Of a stretch of 64,000 nt of DNA, positions 33,910 through 42,282 are shown in pieces. This stretch comes from CAZQGO01 sp964593065. GTDB lineage: Bacteria > Oederibacteriota > JAAXVQ01. A program made the position numbers and the translations under genes. The stretch lies in assembly GCA_964593065.1 (NCBI GenBank), contig CAZQGO010000001.1:186001-250000 (forward strand). The letters are read 5' to 3'. The notes under the pieces are model-generated. The model worked only from the letters and a program-made list of their open reading frames with translations, searched no databases and had not been told where the DNA came from. The stretch's first letter is position 1. Every line of letters begins with the position of its first letter.

Positions 33910-34461
33910 ATGACGGGCGACGCGAATGTGCCGGCCCGTCTCAAACGCATCCGTCTGCTCGTGTGCGACGTGGACGGGGTATTGACCGACGGTTCCATTT
34001 TCGTGGATGCCAGGGGCCTGGAAAGCAAACGCTTTTCCGTCCTGGACGGAACGGCCCTGGTGCTGGCGCGTTTGGGGGGTCTGCAAACGGCCCTGCTGTC
34101 CGGCCGGAGAAGCGCGACCGTGGTCCACCGGGCCCGCGAATGCCGCGTGCCGTGGGTGACCCAGGGAGTCGCGCGCAAAGCTCCCGCGTTCGCCCGGCTT
34201 TGCCGCCGTGCGGGCGTCTCCGCAACCGGGGCGGCCTACATCGGCGACGATCTCATTGACCTGCCCGTGTTCGCCCGCGCCGGCCTGGCGGTGGCCGTGG
34301 CCAACGCGGTCCCGGAAGTCAGGCGGGCGGCGCATTGGGTGACCCGCCATGCCGGCGGACGCGGCGCCGTGCGCGAGGTGGTGGAGAAAATCCTCAAGGC
34401 CCGCGGGAGCTGGGACGGGGTCGTCGCCCGGTATCTTGGGTTCGCATGCGGCGAAAAATAA
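33910..34461 (+). CDS. kdsC: 3-deoxy-D-manno-octulosonate 8-phosphate phosphatase
   Basis: This 183-residue HAD-superfamily enzyme hydrolyses Kdo 8-phosphate to Kdo. The motif I nucleophile Asp is in LLVCDVDGVLTDGSIF, motif II is LLSGRRSATV, the conserved Lys lies in GVARKAPAF, and motif III is YIGDDLIDLPVFARAG. No cap domain is present, which suits the tetrameric KdsC family. It follows kdsD without a gap (the ATG is at 33910, immediately after its stop codon) and overlaps the acyltransferase gene by 16 bases, so the genes are translated as one operon. Confidence 0.95.
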   Translation: MTGDANVPARLKRIRLLVCDVDGVLTDGSIFVDARGLESKRFSVLDGTALVLARLGGLQTALLSGRRSATVVHRARECRVPWVTQGVARKAPAFARLCRRAGVSATGAAYIGDDLIDLPVFARAGLAVAVANAVPEVRRAAHWVTRHAGGRGAVREVVEKILKARGSWDGVVARYLGFACGEK

Positions 34462-35342
34462 AGAACACCCTGATCTACCTGTTCCTGCGCACCCTGCTCT
34501 GGGGGGTGGCCTGCCTGCCCTGGCGGCTGGCGCTGTCGCTGGGCGCCGCCTTAGGCTGGCTTTTCCAGGCCGCCGTACCCGGCGAGCGAAGGCGGGCCCT
34601 GGCAAGCTTGGCCAGCGCCTTTCCCGAACTCAGCGCCGTGGAGCGCGGACGCCTGGCCCGCAGAACCTTCGCGGCCATGGGACGCAACGCCCTGGAATTT
34701 TTCAAGCTGCATGCCTACAGCGCCCGACGCATCACCGGCTTGGTCGAGGCGGTGGAAGGGCGGCAGCACATGGAAGCCGCTTTGGCCAGGGGGCGCGGGG
34801 TCGTGTGCCTGACCGCCCACCTGGGGAACTGGGAGATCCTTCCGATCCTGACCAATTCCCTGGGCTGGCCGTCGGCCGTCGTGGCCCAGAGGCTCTATGA
34901 TCCCCGCCTGGACGCGCTGCTCAACCGTTTTCGTGAACGCCGCGGCGTGCGGGTCATCCAGCGGGGCCGTGTCACTTCGGAGATTATCCGCTGCCTGCGC
35001 CGGAATATGCTGCTGGGCGTGCTCAACGACCAGGACACGGACGTGGATTCACGCTGGGCGCCTTTTTTCGGCCGGCCGGCCAAGACCCCCGTCGGAATCT
35101 TCCGGCTGATCCGGAAAACCGGGTCGGCGCTGGTGCCCATTTTCATCGCCCGGCAACCCTCAGGGAAGAACCGCGTCTATATCGAGCCTGAAATTCCGCT
35201 GCCGGCGAGCGAGGACCTCGAGGCGGATTTGCAGGCGGGAGCCGCGCGTTCCAACCAGGTGATCGAACGTTTCGTGCGGCGCTTCCCCGACCAGTGGGTG
35301 TGGTTTCACCAGCGCTGGAAGAGCCGGCAACCGGAGGCCTAG
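34446..35342 (+). CDS. lpxL: Lipid A biosynthesis acyltransferase (LpxL/HtrB family)
   Basis: This 298-residue inner-membrane acyltransferase adds a secondary acyl chain to lipid A. The N-terminal hydrophobic anchor (TLIYLFLRTLLWGVACLPW) follows a basic RRK. The catalytic HX4E motif is HLGNWE in VVCLTAHLGNWEILPI. Other family blocks are LNDQDTDVDSRWAPFFGRPA, which follows LGVLNDQD as in LpxL homologues, and the C-terminal PDQWVWFHQRWKSR. I start at the ATG at 34446 that precedes the anchor. It overlaps kdsC by 16 bases. LpxL and LpxM cannot be told apart by eye, so the symbol is a best guess. Confidence 0.85.
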   Translation: MRRKIKNTLIYLFLRTLLWGVACLPWRLALSLGAALGWLFQAAVPGERRRALASLASAFPELSAVERGRLARRTFAAMGRNALEFFKLHAYSARRITGLVEAVEGRQHMEAALARGRGVVCLTAHLGNWEILPILTNSLGWPSAVVAQRLYDPRLDALLNRFRERRGVRVIQRGRVTSEIIRCLRRNMLLGVLNDQDTDVDSRWAPFFGRPAKTPVGIFRLIRKTGSALVPIFIARQPSGKNRVYIEPEIPLPASEDLEADLQAGAARSNQVIERFVRRFPDQWVWFHQRWKSRQPEA

Positions 35343-35346
35343 GATC

Positions 35347-35937
35347 ATGGAGATGCGGCATGTGCGCCTGGCCCTGTTGCTGGTGGTCATCCTGTTCGGA
35401 GGCTGCGGCCGCGAAGAGCCGGCTGTCCGCTTGGCGCCGTTTGCGGCCGGACAGGAGGAACCGACCTTGCTGTTCGAGGGGTTCCGCATGACCTCGACCC
35501 AGGGGGACCGCAAGGAGTGGGTATTCACCGCCCGTGCGGCGCAGGTATATGAGCGGGAGAACATGGCCAAGGCCCAGGATATCCGGGTCGTGTACTGGCG
35601 GGATCAGAAACCCATTTCATCCTTGACCGCAAAACGCGGTTTCATCCGCACGGATACCAACGATCTCCGGGCCGAGGGCCAGGTGGTGATGGTCTCCGAG
35701 GACGGCGTGGTCCTGCACACGGAGAAGCTGCAATGGGACAACCGCCTGGGCCGGGTGTTCACGGACCAGCCCGTGCTGGTCGAGCGCGGCGACAATATCC
35801 TCACCGGCGTCGGTTTGGAGGCGGACAGTGCCTTGAAATACCTCGAAATACTCTCGAACGTCAACATCAAGGTCCGCTCCATCAAATCCCTGAAGCCGGC
35901 CCTGAAGCCGGGGCCGGCCGTGAAGGCCACGCCGTGA
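35347..35937 (+). CDS. lptC: LPS export ABC transporter periplasmic protein LptC
   Basis: This 196-residue LptC protein carries LPS from the LptBFG pump to LptA across the periplasm. The N-terminus is a hydrophobic segment ending LFGGC (Cys20), a good lipobox, whereas E. coli LptC has a plain membrane anchor. Diderm relatives do have lipoprotein forms. The DUF1239-type jellyroll follows: LLFEGFRMTSTQGDRKEWVF, ARAAQVYERENMAKAQDIRV and VVLHTEKLQWDNRLGRVF. It sits directly between lpxL and lptA in the order lpxL-lptC-lptA-lptB. Confidence 0.9.
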   Translation: MEMRHVRLALLLVVILFGGCGREEPAVRLAPFAAGQEEPTLLFEGFRMTSTQGDRKEWVFTARAAQVYERENMAKAQDIRVVYWRDQKPISSLTAKRGFIRTDTNDLRAEGQVVMVSEDGVVLHTEKLQWDNRLGRVFTDQPVLVERGDNILTGVGLEADSALKYLEILSNVNIKVRSIKSLKPALKPGPAVKATP

Positions 35938-36740
35938 GAACCGTGCCGGGAGTCCTGATTCTGGGGAGCCTGCTGCTGACCCTCGCGTGCAGCCCGCGCG
36001 TCCTAATCCAGTTGTCGCGGGGCAAGGTGCTGCCGGCGGCCGGAAAGGACGCGTCGGGCGGGGAAAAACCGGGGGCGGCGGGCTCCGGAACCGGGGATCG
36101 CCTGCGCCCCGTGGACCAGGAACAGCCGGTCCGGATCACCTCCGAGCGGCTGACCTACAAGGACCAGGGCCAGGTTGCCGAATTCACGGGCCGGGTGCGC
36201 GTCCTGCAGGGGAGCACGCGCTTGGAGGCCCCCTACCTGGAGGTGCATTCGGAGGATGGGCGCGCGTGGGCGCGGAACGGCGTGCGCGTGATCGACCACG
36301 AACGCGGGGTCACGGTGACGGCGCGTGAATTGGAATACCTGGAAAACCTCAACGATGCCGCGGCCCAGGGGCAGGTGCGCATGATTTCGCACGACGGGCG
36401 GGGGAACCCGTTTCAGGTGGATTGCGACCGGATGGAATGGAAATCCGAACGCAAGGAGGTCCTGGCCCGCGGGCATGTGCGCGTGACCTTCCAGGGCACC
36501 ACGGCCACGGCCGAAGCCATGCTGTATCGGCGCGATCCCCAAGTGGTTGAATTCCTGCCGGCGCGGCCCGGGGAAGCCCGGCCGAAGATCGAAAAAGGGA
36601 ACGGCACCATCACCGGGGACCGCATCACCCTGCGCCTGAACGAGCGGGCCTATGAAGCGGAAGGCTCCGCCCAGGCGGACATTCTCCCGGAAACCGCACC
36701 GCCGCGCGGGCGGGCGCTCCCGGAAAAGGGCACCTTATGA
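35934..36740 (+). CDS. lptA: LptA-like LPS transport protein (OstA domain)
   Basis: This 268-residue OstA/LptA-family protein bridges the periplasm with a beta-jellyroll groove for LPS. It starts at a GTG (35934) overlapping the lptC stop (GTGA). The OstA pattern appears at QVAEFTGRVRVLQGSTRLEA and recurs at DAAAQGQVRMISHDGRGNPF and KEVLARGHVRVTFQGTTATA. It is longer than E. coli LptA (about 185 residues), and its signal-like N-terminus ends in LTLACSPR, which may be an imperfect lipobox at Cys19 or a plain signal or anchor. A proline-rich tail follows the barrel repeats. It overlaps lptB by four bases. Confidence 0.9.
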   Translation: MRTVPGVLILGSLLLTLACSPRVLIQLSRGKVLPAAGKDASGGEKPGAAGSGTGDRLRPVDQEQPVRITSERLTYKDQGQVAEFTGRVRVLQGSTRLEAPYLEVHSEDGRAWARNGVRVIDHERGVTVTARELEYLENLNDAAAQGQVRMISHDGRGNPFQVDCDRMEWKSERKEVLARGHVRVTFQGTTATAEAMLYRRDPQVVEFLPARPGEARPKIEKGNGTITGDRITLRLNERAYEAEGSAQADILPETAPPRGRALPEKGTL

Positions 36741-37513
36741 ACCCCAGCAGCCAGGGCCGGACGCCGGCCCCGGAACCGGTCGCCCTGATGACCCGGAGCC
36801 TGGTCAAAACCTACCGCCACAAGCGGGTGGTCGACGAGGTCAACCTCGAGGTCAAGCGCGGCGAGATCGTGGGCCTCTTGGGCCCCAACGGCGCGGGCAA
36901 GACCACCACCTTTTACATGGTGGTGGGATTGATCCAGCCCGATGCCGGGCAGATCAAACTGGCGTATGGCGGCGGCCGGGTGCAGGATCTGACCGATCTT
37001 CCCATGTACCGGCGGGCGCGCCTGGGCATTTCCTACCTGTCCCAGGAACCCTCGGTGTTCCGCAAGCTGACCGTGGCAGAAAACATCCTGGCCATTCTCG
37101 AAACCATGGATTTGACCGCCGCCGAGCGGGAAAAACGCCTGGACCTCCTGCTGGGGGAGCTGAATATCACCCACCTGAAGCGCCAGAAGGCCTATACGCT
37201 TTCCGGGGGAGAGCGCCGCCGGCTGGAAATCACCCGGGCCCTGGTGCTGAACCCCGCCTTCATTCTGCTGGACGAGCCCTTCGTGGGCGTGGACCCCATC
37301 GCGGTGCTGGACATTCAGGACATCATCCGGCAACTCAAGCGCCGGGGCATCGGCATCATCATTACGGACCACAACGTGCGCGAAACCCTGACCATTACGG
37401 ACCGGGCCTACATTCTTTACGAGGGGAAAATCCTCTTGGCCGGAACCGCGAAAAAATTGGCCAATAGCAAGAAAGCCAGGGAGATTTACCTGGGGGAGAA
37501 GTTCACGCTGTAA
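36737..37513 (+). CDS. lptB: LPS export ABC transporter ATP-binding protein LptB
   Basis: The 258-residue ATPase drives LPS extraction from the inner membrane with LptF and LptG, neither of which is in this window. Walker A is GLLGPNGAGKTTTF, the Q-loop lies in YLSQEPSVFRKLTV, the signature is LSGGERRRLEITRAL, Walker B is FILLDEPFVGVDP, and the H-loop is IIITDHNVRETL. LptB-specific blocks such as SVFRKLTVAENILAILE and RAYILYEGKILLAGT are present. It starts with an ATG overlapping lptA by four bases (ATGA) and is the last gene of the LPS operon. Confidence 0.97.
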   Translation: MNPSSQGRTPAPEPVALMTRSLVKTYRHKRVVDEVNLEVKRGEIVGLLGPNGAGKTTTFYMVVGLIQPDAGQIKLAYGGGRVQDLTDLPMYRRARLGISYLSQEPSVFRKLTVAENILAILETMDLTAAEREKRLDLLLGELNITHLKRQKAYTLSGGERRRLEITRALVLNPAFILLDEPFVGVDPIAVLDIQDIIRQLKRRGIGIIITDHNVRETLTITDRAYILYEGKILLAGTAKKLANSKKAREIYLGEKFTL

Positions 37514-37573
37514 CCTGCCCCCCTCGGATTGCGGGCGTTTTTCAGGCGGTTTTCCCTGGCCGCGAGAAAACCC

Positions 37574-37602
37574 TTGAAATTATGCTAAACTTGTACTAGA
37601 TA
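37574..37602 (+). promoter_or_regulatory. Promoter of the 37635 secreted-protein gene
   Basis: TTGAAA (37574-37579) and TAGATA (37597-37602) are separated by 17 bases. GGAGAGG lies before the ATG. Confidence 0.6.
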
Positions 37603-37634
37603 AGGTAATAGGCTACCATTTTGGAGAGGCACAG

Positions 37635-39038
37635 ATGCGCGGGTTGCGTGGACTGGTGATCTTACTGTTCCTGACGGGGATCGTTGCTATCCCGGCCGAA
37701 GCCGTCACTTTCGGCGAAACCGGTACCGGAGACAGTGGTTATTACCCTTCTCTGGACCTCGTTCGGGCAACCCAGCACGTTTGCCCGACGTCTGGAAATG
37801 TGAACCGCGTGGTACTTTACTGCCAGGTCGGAAGCGGCAACGGGCGGGTGGCGATTTATGACGACGGCGGAACCAATCGACCTGGAAACCTCCTGGCTGA
37901 AAGCGTGGAACAACCCCTGGCCACGGGCTGGAACTGGTTCACGATTTCCTCCGTCGCAGTGAACTCGGGATCGATTTACTGGCTGGCCGTGCAAGCGGAC
38001 AACTCCACCGTCGTACTGCGGGCCGTGACCGGCGATCCCAATCCCAGGCGAACGCGGGGCGTAGATTGGACCTACGGCAATTTTCCGGATCCATTCGGCA
38101 ACCCCACCAATGAATGGGACCGCGTGTTTTGCCTTTACGCCACCGAGATTCTCGGTTCTCCCACTTTCACGCCGACTCCAACCCCCACCTTTACCCCCAC
38201 GCCTACGCCCACACATACCCTCACGCCCACGCCCGCGGAATCGCAAACGTTTACCCCGACTTTCACTCATTCGCCGACCGCCACTTCCACCATGACCTGG
38301 ACGCCTTCGCCCAGCCCCAGCCCGACCTTCACCGTTACTCCGACCGGGACCCCCTCCGCCAGCCCGAGCCCGACCGCCACCCACAGCCCGACGTATACCG
38401 CTTCGCCCACGCGCACGCCGACCTATACCGTAACGCCGACCTCCACCGTGACCTCCACCTATACCGCCACCCCCACGATCACCCCCACCTCGACGATTAC
38501 CCCGACGTACACGCACACGCCCCCCTGGACGCGGACGCCCACACCCACCATATCGGCCACCTACACCGTGACGCCCACCTTTACGGCTTCGCCGACCGCA
38601 ACCCGCACGTCCACCGTGACGCCGACGCCTTCGCGCACCATCACACCCACCATCACGGTGACGGCGACCATCAGCGCCACGTACACGATTTCCCCGACCA
38701 TCACGCGGACTTTCACCATCACGCCCACCTCCACCATCAGTCCGACCACCATTCCCTTCACCGATGTCACCCGGGCCATCGTTTATCCCAATCCCTACCG
38801 GGCCGATTTCAATCCGCAACCGCGCGTGAAGTTTATCAACCTGCCGCGGCGCGTCAGTGTCCGGCTCTACACTCTGACCGGCGAGTTGGTCCGGACCCTC
38901 GAAAAGGATGACTTAAGCAACGAAACGGTGTGGGACTTGCGCAATCAGCAGGGCCAGGCGGCGGCTTCAGGGGTGTATCTGTACATCCTCAAGTCTCCCA
39001 ACAGCGAGAAAAAGGGCAAGCTGGTCCTCATTCGCTGA
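37635..39038 (+). CDS. Secreted protein with PT-rich linker and C-terminal sorting-like domain
   Basis: This 467-residue exported protein has a signal peptide (RGLRGLVILLFLTGIVAIPAEA). The first 150 residues form a beta-sandwich-like globule (VNRVVLYCQVGSGNGRVAIY, NSGSIYWLAVQADNSTVVLR), of unknown family but suggestive of a carbohydrate-binding or adhesive fold. A Pro/Thr linker of about 200 residues follows. The C-terminal domain (RAIVYPNPYRADFNPQP to ASGVYLYILKSP and LVLIR) is nearly the same as those at 30145 and 39137. It has its own promoter. I see no catalytic motif. Confidence 0.78.
   Translation: MRGLRGLVILLFLTGIVAIPAEAVTFGETGTGDSGYYPSLDLVRATQHVCPTSGNVNRVVLYCQVGSGNGRVAIYDDGGTNRPGNLLAESVEQPLATGWNWFTISSVAVNSGSIYWLAVQADNSTVVLRAVTGDPNPRRTRGVDWTYGNFPDPFGNPTNEWDRVFCLYATEILGSPTFTPTPTPTFTPTPTPTHTLTPTPAESQTFTPTFTHSPTATSTMTWTPSPSPSPTFTVTPTGTPSASPSPTATHSPTYTASPTRTPTYTVTPTSTVTSTYTATPTITPTSTITPTYTHTPPWTRTPTPTISATYTVTPTFTASPTATRTSTVTPTPSRTITPTITVTATISATYTISPTITRTFTITPTSTISPTTIPFTDVTRAIVYPNPYRADFNPQPRVKFINLPRRVSVRLYTLTGELVRTLEKDDLSNETVWDLRNQQGQAAASGVYLYILKSPNSEKKGKLVLIR
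38158..38757 (+). repeat. Pro/Thr-rich coding repeat (linker of the 37635 gene)
   Basis: About 200 codons of irregular T-P-T units lack a fixed period. The GC-rich coding leaves the other frames open as well, giving His/Asp-rich ORFs that are artefacts. Confidence 0.8.
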
Positions 39039-39061
39039 CCCGGATTTATCCCAGGTATATC

Positions 39062-39090
39062 TTGAAAAAAGAATGAATAACGTGTATATT
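39062..39090 (+). promoter_or_regulatory. Promoter of the 39137 secreted-protein gene
   Basis: TTGAAA (39062-39067) and TATATT (39085-39090) are separated by 17 bases. It has the same -35 and spacing as the promoter at 37574, suggesting joint regulation of the two secreted proteins. Confidence 0.65.
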
Positions 39091-39136
39091 CAGGGCTATT
39101 AAGAACAAAAGCTCAAGTCAAGCCTAAGGGGAGATC

Positions 39137-41098
39137 ATGCGCATACTGTTGCGAAGCATGGTAGGCTTGTTTGGTTTTTTGCTGCTGGGTCAGCTCAGCG
39201 CGATGGGCATGTGGCAAATCACCGGCGTGGGCAGCGAAAGTAACGATTTTCTCTCGGTCGTCATAGGAAATGGCCAAGACAATACCATCAGTGCCGTCTA
39301 TGGCGGCAATGTGGACAATTATATCTATGAGTACGTCTGGTACGGCGGCGGCTGGGACCGCACCCAGATTCCCTTTCACCATAATGATTTTTCGGGCCTG
39401 GCCATTGGAAATGCCGCGAATGATGTCCACTTGCAGGTGGTAGGCTCCAATACCGACAATCATGCCTATGCTTATTTATATAACGGCACCAGCTGGACGG
39501 AATCCGACTTGGGCAACAGCGGCAACCAGGGGCTTTGCATTGCCGTGGGCAATGGCCGCAACGACGGCAACACCCGGGTGTACATGGGGAAAAACAACAG
39601 CCGGGTGGAGGAATTCTTTTATAGTGGCGGCTGGTCGAGTAGTGAAATTATTACCGTGAATGATGACGTCTTCGCCCTGGCGCTGGCGCAGGCCCGCAAC
39701 ACGGATTCGGATTACTATTTATACATCGGCTGCCGGAATTCCAATGTCTATGAATACCACGGCAATGCCACCTCCTGGGACCAAAACCCCGGATTTACAT
39801 TTAACACCACCGACCGGGTTCGTGCCTTGGTGGTAGGCGCCGCCAGGAACGGCGATTCCCAGGTCCGGCTTTACGCCGGAAACGAGACGGGCCAGATCTG
39901 GGAGCGCTATTATAATGGGACCAGCTGGGAAGCTCCCGTTCGCATTACGCCATTATTTCCCGGCTGGGGCGTGGTGCGCGGCCTGGCCATCGGGGACGGC
40001 CGCAATGACGGCGTGACGCGTCTCTATGCCGCCACCGAGGGTGATCATGTCTATGAATTCACCTATACCACCGCCTGGTCGGCGGGGGTGGATATCGGCA
40101 GCCCTTCGGCCAACAATTTGACTTCCATCGCCCTGGGGACCGGGCGGAATACGAGCTCGGAAAACCAGCTGTACGTGGGCTCGCTGGACAATTCCGTTTA
40201 TGAGTACAAGTGGCTGACGGACACCCCCACCGCGAGTCCGACCATTTCGGCGACCTATACGCATACGCCCACGGCCACGGAGTCTGCGACCCCCACGCCC
40301 ACCTCAACCCCGTCGGCCACGTATACCCACACCCGCACCTCTACGCCTTCGGCGACCGCCTCGGCCACCTCCTCCCACACCCCGACCGCCACCCTGACCC
40401 GGACGCCGACCGCCAGCCCGACGCACTCGCCGACCTCCACCCCGACCCCCACCTGGAGCCCGACCCTGACGCGCACGCCGACCTTCACGGTCACCCCCAC
40501 CTATACGATGACGCCGACTTATACGGCCACTCCGACCATCACCAACACATTCACCATCACGCCCACTTCCACCAACACGCCGCCCTGGACCCTGACGCCT
40601 TCGCCCACGATATCGGCCACCTACACCGCCTCTCCCACCTTCACCCATTCGCCCACCGCCACGCCCACATACACGGCGACGCGGACCGCCACCCGGACCG
40701 TGACCTCCACCATCACGGTCACGGCCACCATCAGCGCCACCTACACCGTGTCGCCGACCATCAGCCCGACGTTCACGATTACGCCGACATTGACGGTGAG
40801 CCCTACGGTGGTCCCCTACACGGATTTAAGCCGGGTGGTGGTGTATCCGAATCCCTATCGCGTCAAGTTCAATCCGCGCCCCGAAGTCAAGTTCATCCAT
40901 CTGCCGCGCAACGTCACCGCGCGCATCTACACCCTGACCGGGGAACTCGTGAGGGAATTGCACAAGGACGACGCCAGCGACCAGATCCTTTGGGATTTGA
41001 AAAACAGCCGCGGTTCGCCCGCCGCCTCCGGCGTGTATATCTATCGTCTGGAATCCGGCAACAGTAAAGCCCACGGCAAAGTGGTGCTGATGCGGTGA
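39137..41098 (+). CDS. Secreted beta-propeller-like protein with PT-rich linker and C-terminal sorting-like domain
   Basis: This 653-residue exported protein has a signal-type N-terminus (LLRSMVGLFGFLLLGQLSAMG). Residues about 30-355 contain six or seven repeats of about 48 residues. Each has an [IL]A[IV]G.[GA]..[ND] core followed by a Y-rich strand (VVIGNGQDNTISAVYGGNVD, LAIGDGRNDGVTRLYAATEG, IALGTGRNTSSENQLYVGSL). This predicts a beta-propeller. A Thr/Pro linker of about 200 residues follows. The C-terminal domain (RVVVYPNPYRVKFNPRPEV to SGVYIYRLESGNS and KVVLMR) matches the sister genes. The GNGxND loops could bind calcium or a glycan. Neither is proven. Confidence 0.8.
   Translation: MRILLRSMVGLFGFLLLGQLSAMGMWQITGVGSESNDFLSVVIGNGQDNTISAVYGGNVDNYIYEYVWYGGGWDRTQIPFHHNDFSGLAIGNAANDVHLQVVGSNTDNHAYAYLYNGTSWTESDLGNSGNQGLCIAVGNGRNDGNTRVYMGKNNSRVEEFFYSGGWSSSEIITVNDDVFALALAQARNTDSDYYLYIGCRNSNVYEYHGNATSWDQNPGFTFNTTDRVRALVVGAARNGDSQVRLYAGNETGQIWERYYNGTSWEAPVRITPLFPGWGVVRGLAIGDGRNDGVTRLYAATEGDHVYEFTYTTAWSAGVDIGSPSANNLTSIALGTGRNTSSENQLYVGSLDNSVYEYKWLTDTPTASPTISATYTHTPTATESATPTPTSTPSATYTHTRTSTPSATASATSSHTPTATLTRTPTASPTHSPTSTPTPTWSPTLTRTPTFTVTPTYTMTPTYTATPTITNTFTITPTSTNTPPWTLTPSPTISATYTASPTFTHSPTATPTYTATRTATRTVTSTITVTATISATYTVSPTISPTFTITPTLTVSPTVVPYTDLSRVVVYPNPYRVKFNPRPEVKFIHLPRNVTARIYTLTGELVRELHKDDASDQILWDLKNSRGSPAASGVYIYRLESGNSKAHGKVVLMR
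40219..40812 (+). repeat. Pro/Thr-rich coding repeat (linker of the 39137 gene)
   Basis: About 200 codons of irregular T-P-T units resemble the stretches at 31233 and 38158. Because the same few GC-rich codons are reused, the DNA is a likely site for slippage and for assembly errors. Confidence 0.8.
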
Positions 41099-41128
41099 AG
41101 CGGGAATCACGCGGCGGGATTTTTGTTC

Positions 41129-41157
41129 TAGACCGGCGCCGGAGCATGTGCTATCAT
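41129..41157 (+). promoter_or_regulatory. Promoter of the M23 peptidase gene, possibly leaderless
   Basis: TAGACC (41129-41134) and TATCAT (41152-41157) are separated by 17 bases, with TG one base before the -10. The first ATG follows five bases after the -10. Confidence 0.55.
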
Positions 41158-41162
41158 CGCTG

Positions 41163-42266
41163 ATGATGATGCGAAGTTCCTTTTTTCAGCGTACATTACA
41201 AAGCTTTTTCTCCCATCGACCCGTGCTGATCCTGGGCTTAAGCGGCGCGGTATGTGTTTTTATCGTCGCTCTGGTCCTGGCGCAGACGGGGTTTTCCACC
41301 GTGAAGCCGCTGTGTATGACCTGGGAACCTGCCGCCGAAGGTGCTTCCTCCATCCAAAACACCGAGTTGTCTGCGGAACGCCTCGAAGCCTTCACCGGGC
41401 ATGATTTCAGCCTGCGCCCGGCCCTGGTGGAGCTGATTGAAGTATTGGAAAACAGCCTGCATCCGGATTCCGCCCTTCCGGCCTGGGAGGAGCAGGTGGA
41501 AGAGCTTACGGCCTTCACCAATCCGGAATTCGTATCTTTCTTTCCGTATACCATCCAGCGGGGGGACAATTACTGGCAGGTCGCCAAGCATTTCGGCTAT
41601 ACCATCGATACGATCGTGGGCTGCAATCCCGACCTGGAAAAGATCGTTTGCTACACCGGCCAGAAACTGCTGCTGCCCTCGCGCGGAGGCTGTTTTCACC
41701 ACGTGCGGCCGGGCGAAACCCTGGACGGAATCGCCCTGGACTACCGGGCCGCGCCGGAGGAGATCCTGGCGGCCAACCGCATCGAACCCGAGTGGGGCGT
41801 CCTGCCCGGGATGTGGCTCTTCATTCCCGGGGCCAAACCCCTGTATTTGACGGAAGGCATGCACGCCCGTTTTTGCCAGCGGTCTCTTTTCCGCTCGCCT
41901 TTGTCCGGCCGTTACACCTCTTTCGTGGGCATGCGCATCCATCCGGTGCTGGGTTTCTCCAAATTTCATAACGGCGTGGACATCGCCTGCCCCATGCGCA
42001 GCTGGGTCGGCGCCGCGGCGGAGGGAACCGTGGTGTCCGCCGGTTGGGGCGGAGCGGTCGGAAAATATATCAAGATCGACCATCACAACGGGTTCATGAC
42101 CCTGTACGGCCACCTGGACGCGATTTACGTCCGCTCCGGGCAAAGAGTGAACAGCGGGCAGCTTATCGCCCGCTCCGGCAATACCGGACGGGTGACCGGC
42201 CCCCACCTCCATTTCACCATCTGGAAGAACGGCCGGGTCGTCAATCCCATGGATTATCTCTGGTAA
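41163..42266 (+). CDS. LysM-containing M23 metallopeptidase
   Basis: This 367-residue envelope peptidase has a basic N-terminus and one membrane helix (VLILGLSGAVCVFIVALVLA). A linker and two LysM-type modules follow (YTIQRGDNYWQVAKHFGYTI, HVRPGETLDGIALDYRAAPE), which bind peptidoglycan. The C-terminal M23 lysostaphin-type domain carries the zinc ligands in HNGVDIACP and GPHLHFTIWKNGRVVNP. It could hydrolyse peptide cross-links or act as an amidase activator. I start at the ATG at 41163 because the -10 box just before it leaves no room for an upstream start. A GTG at 41148 is the alternative. Confidence 0.85.
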   Translation: MMMRSSFFQRTLQSFFSHRPVLILGLSGAVCVFIVALVLAQTGFSTVKPLCMTWEPAAEGASSIQNTELSAERLEAFTGHDFSLRPALVELIEVLENSLHPDSALPAWEEQVEELTAFTNPEFVSFFPYTIQRGDNYWQVAKHFGYTIDTIVGCNPDLEKIVCYTGQKLLLPSRGGCFHHVRPGETLDGIALDYRAAPEEILAANRIEPEWGVLPGMWLFIPGAKPLYLTEGMHARFCQRSLFRSPLSGRYTSFVGMRIHPVLGFSKFHNGVDIACPMRSWVGAAAEGTVVSAGWGGAVGKYIKIDHHNGFMTLYGHLDAIYVRSGQRVNSGQLIARSGNTGRVTGPHLHFTIWKNGRVVNPMDYLW

Positions 42267-42282
42267 TCCCGAAAGGCTGCCC

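Noticed and set aside
38114..38911. His/Asp-rich open frames inside the PT linkers (also 40210-41067)
   Set aside because: They are shifted readings of Thr/Pro repeats. The true frames continue into globular domains on both sides.
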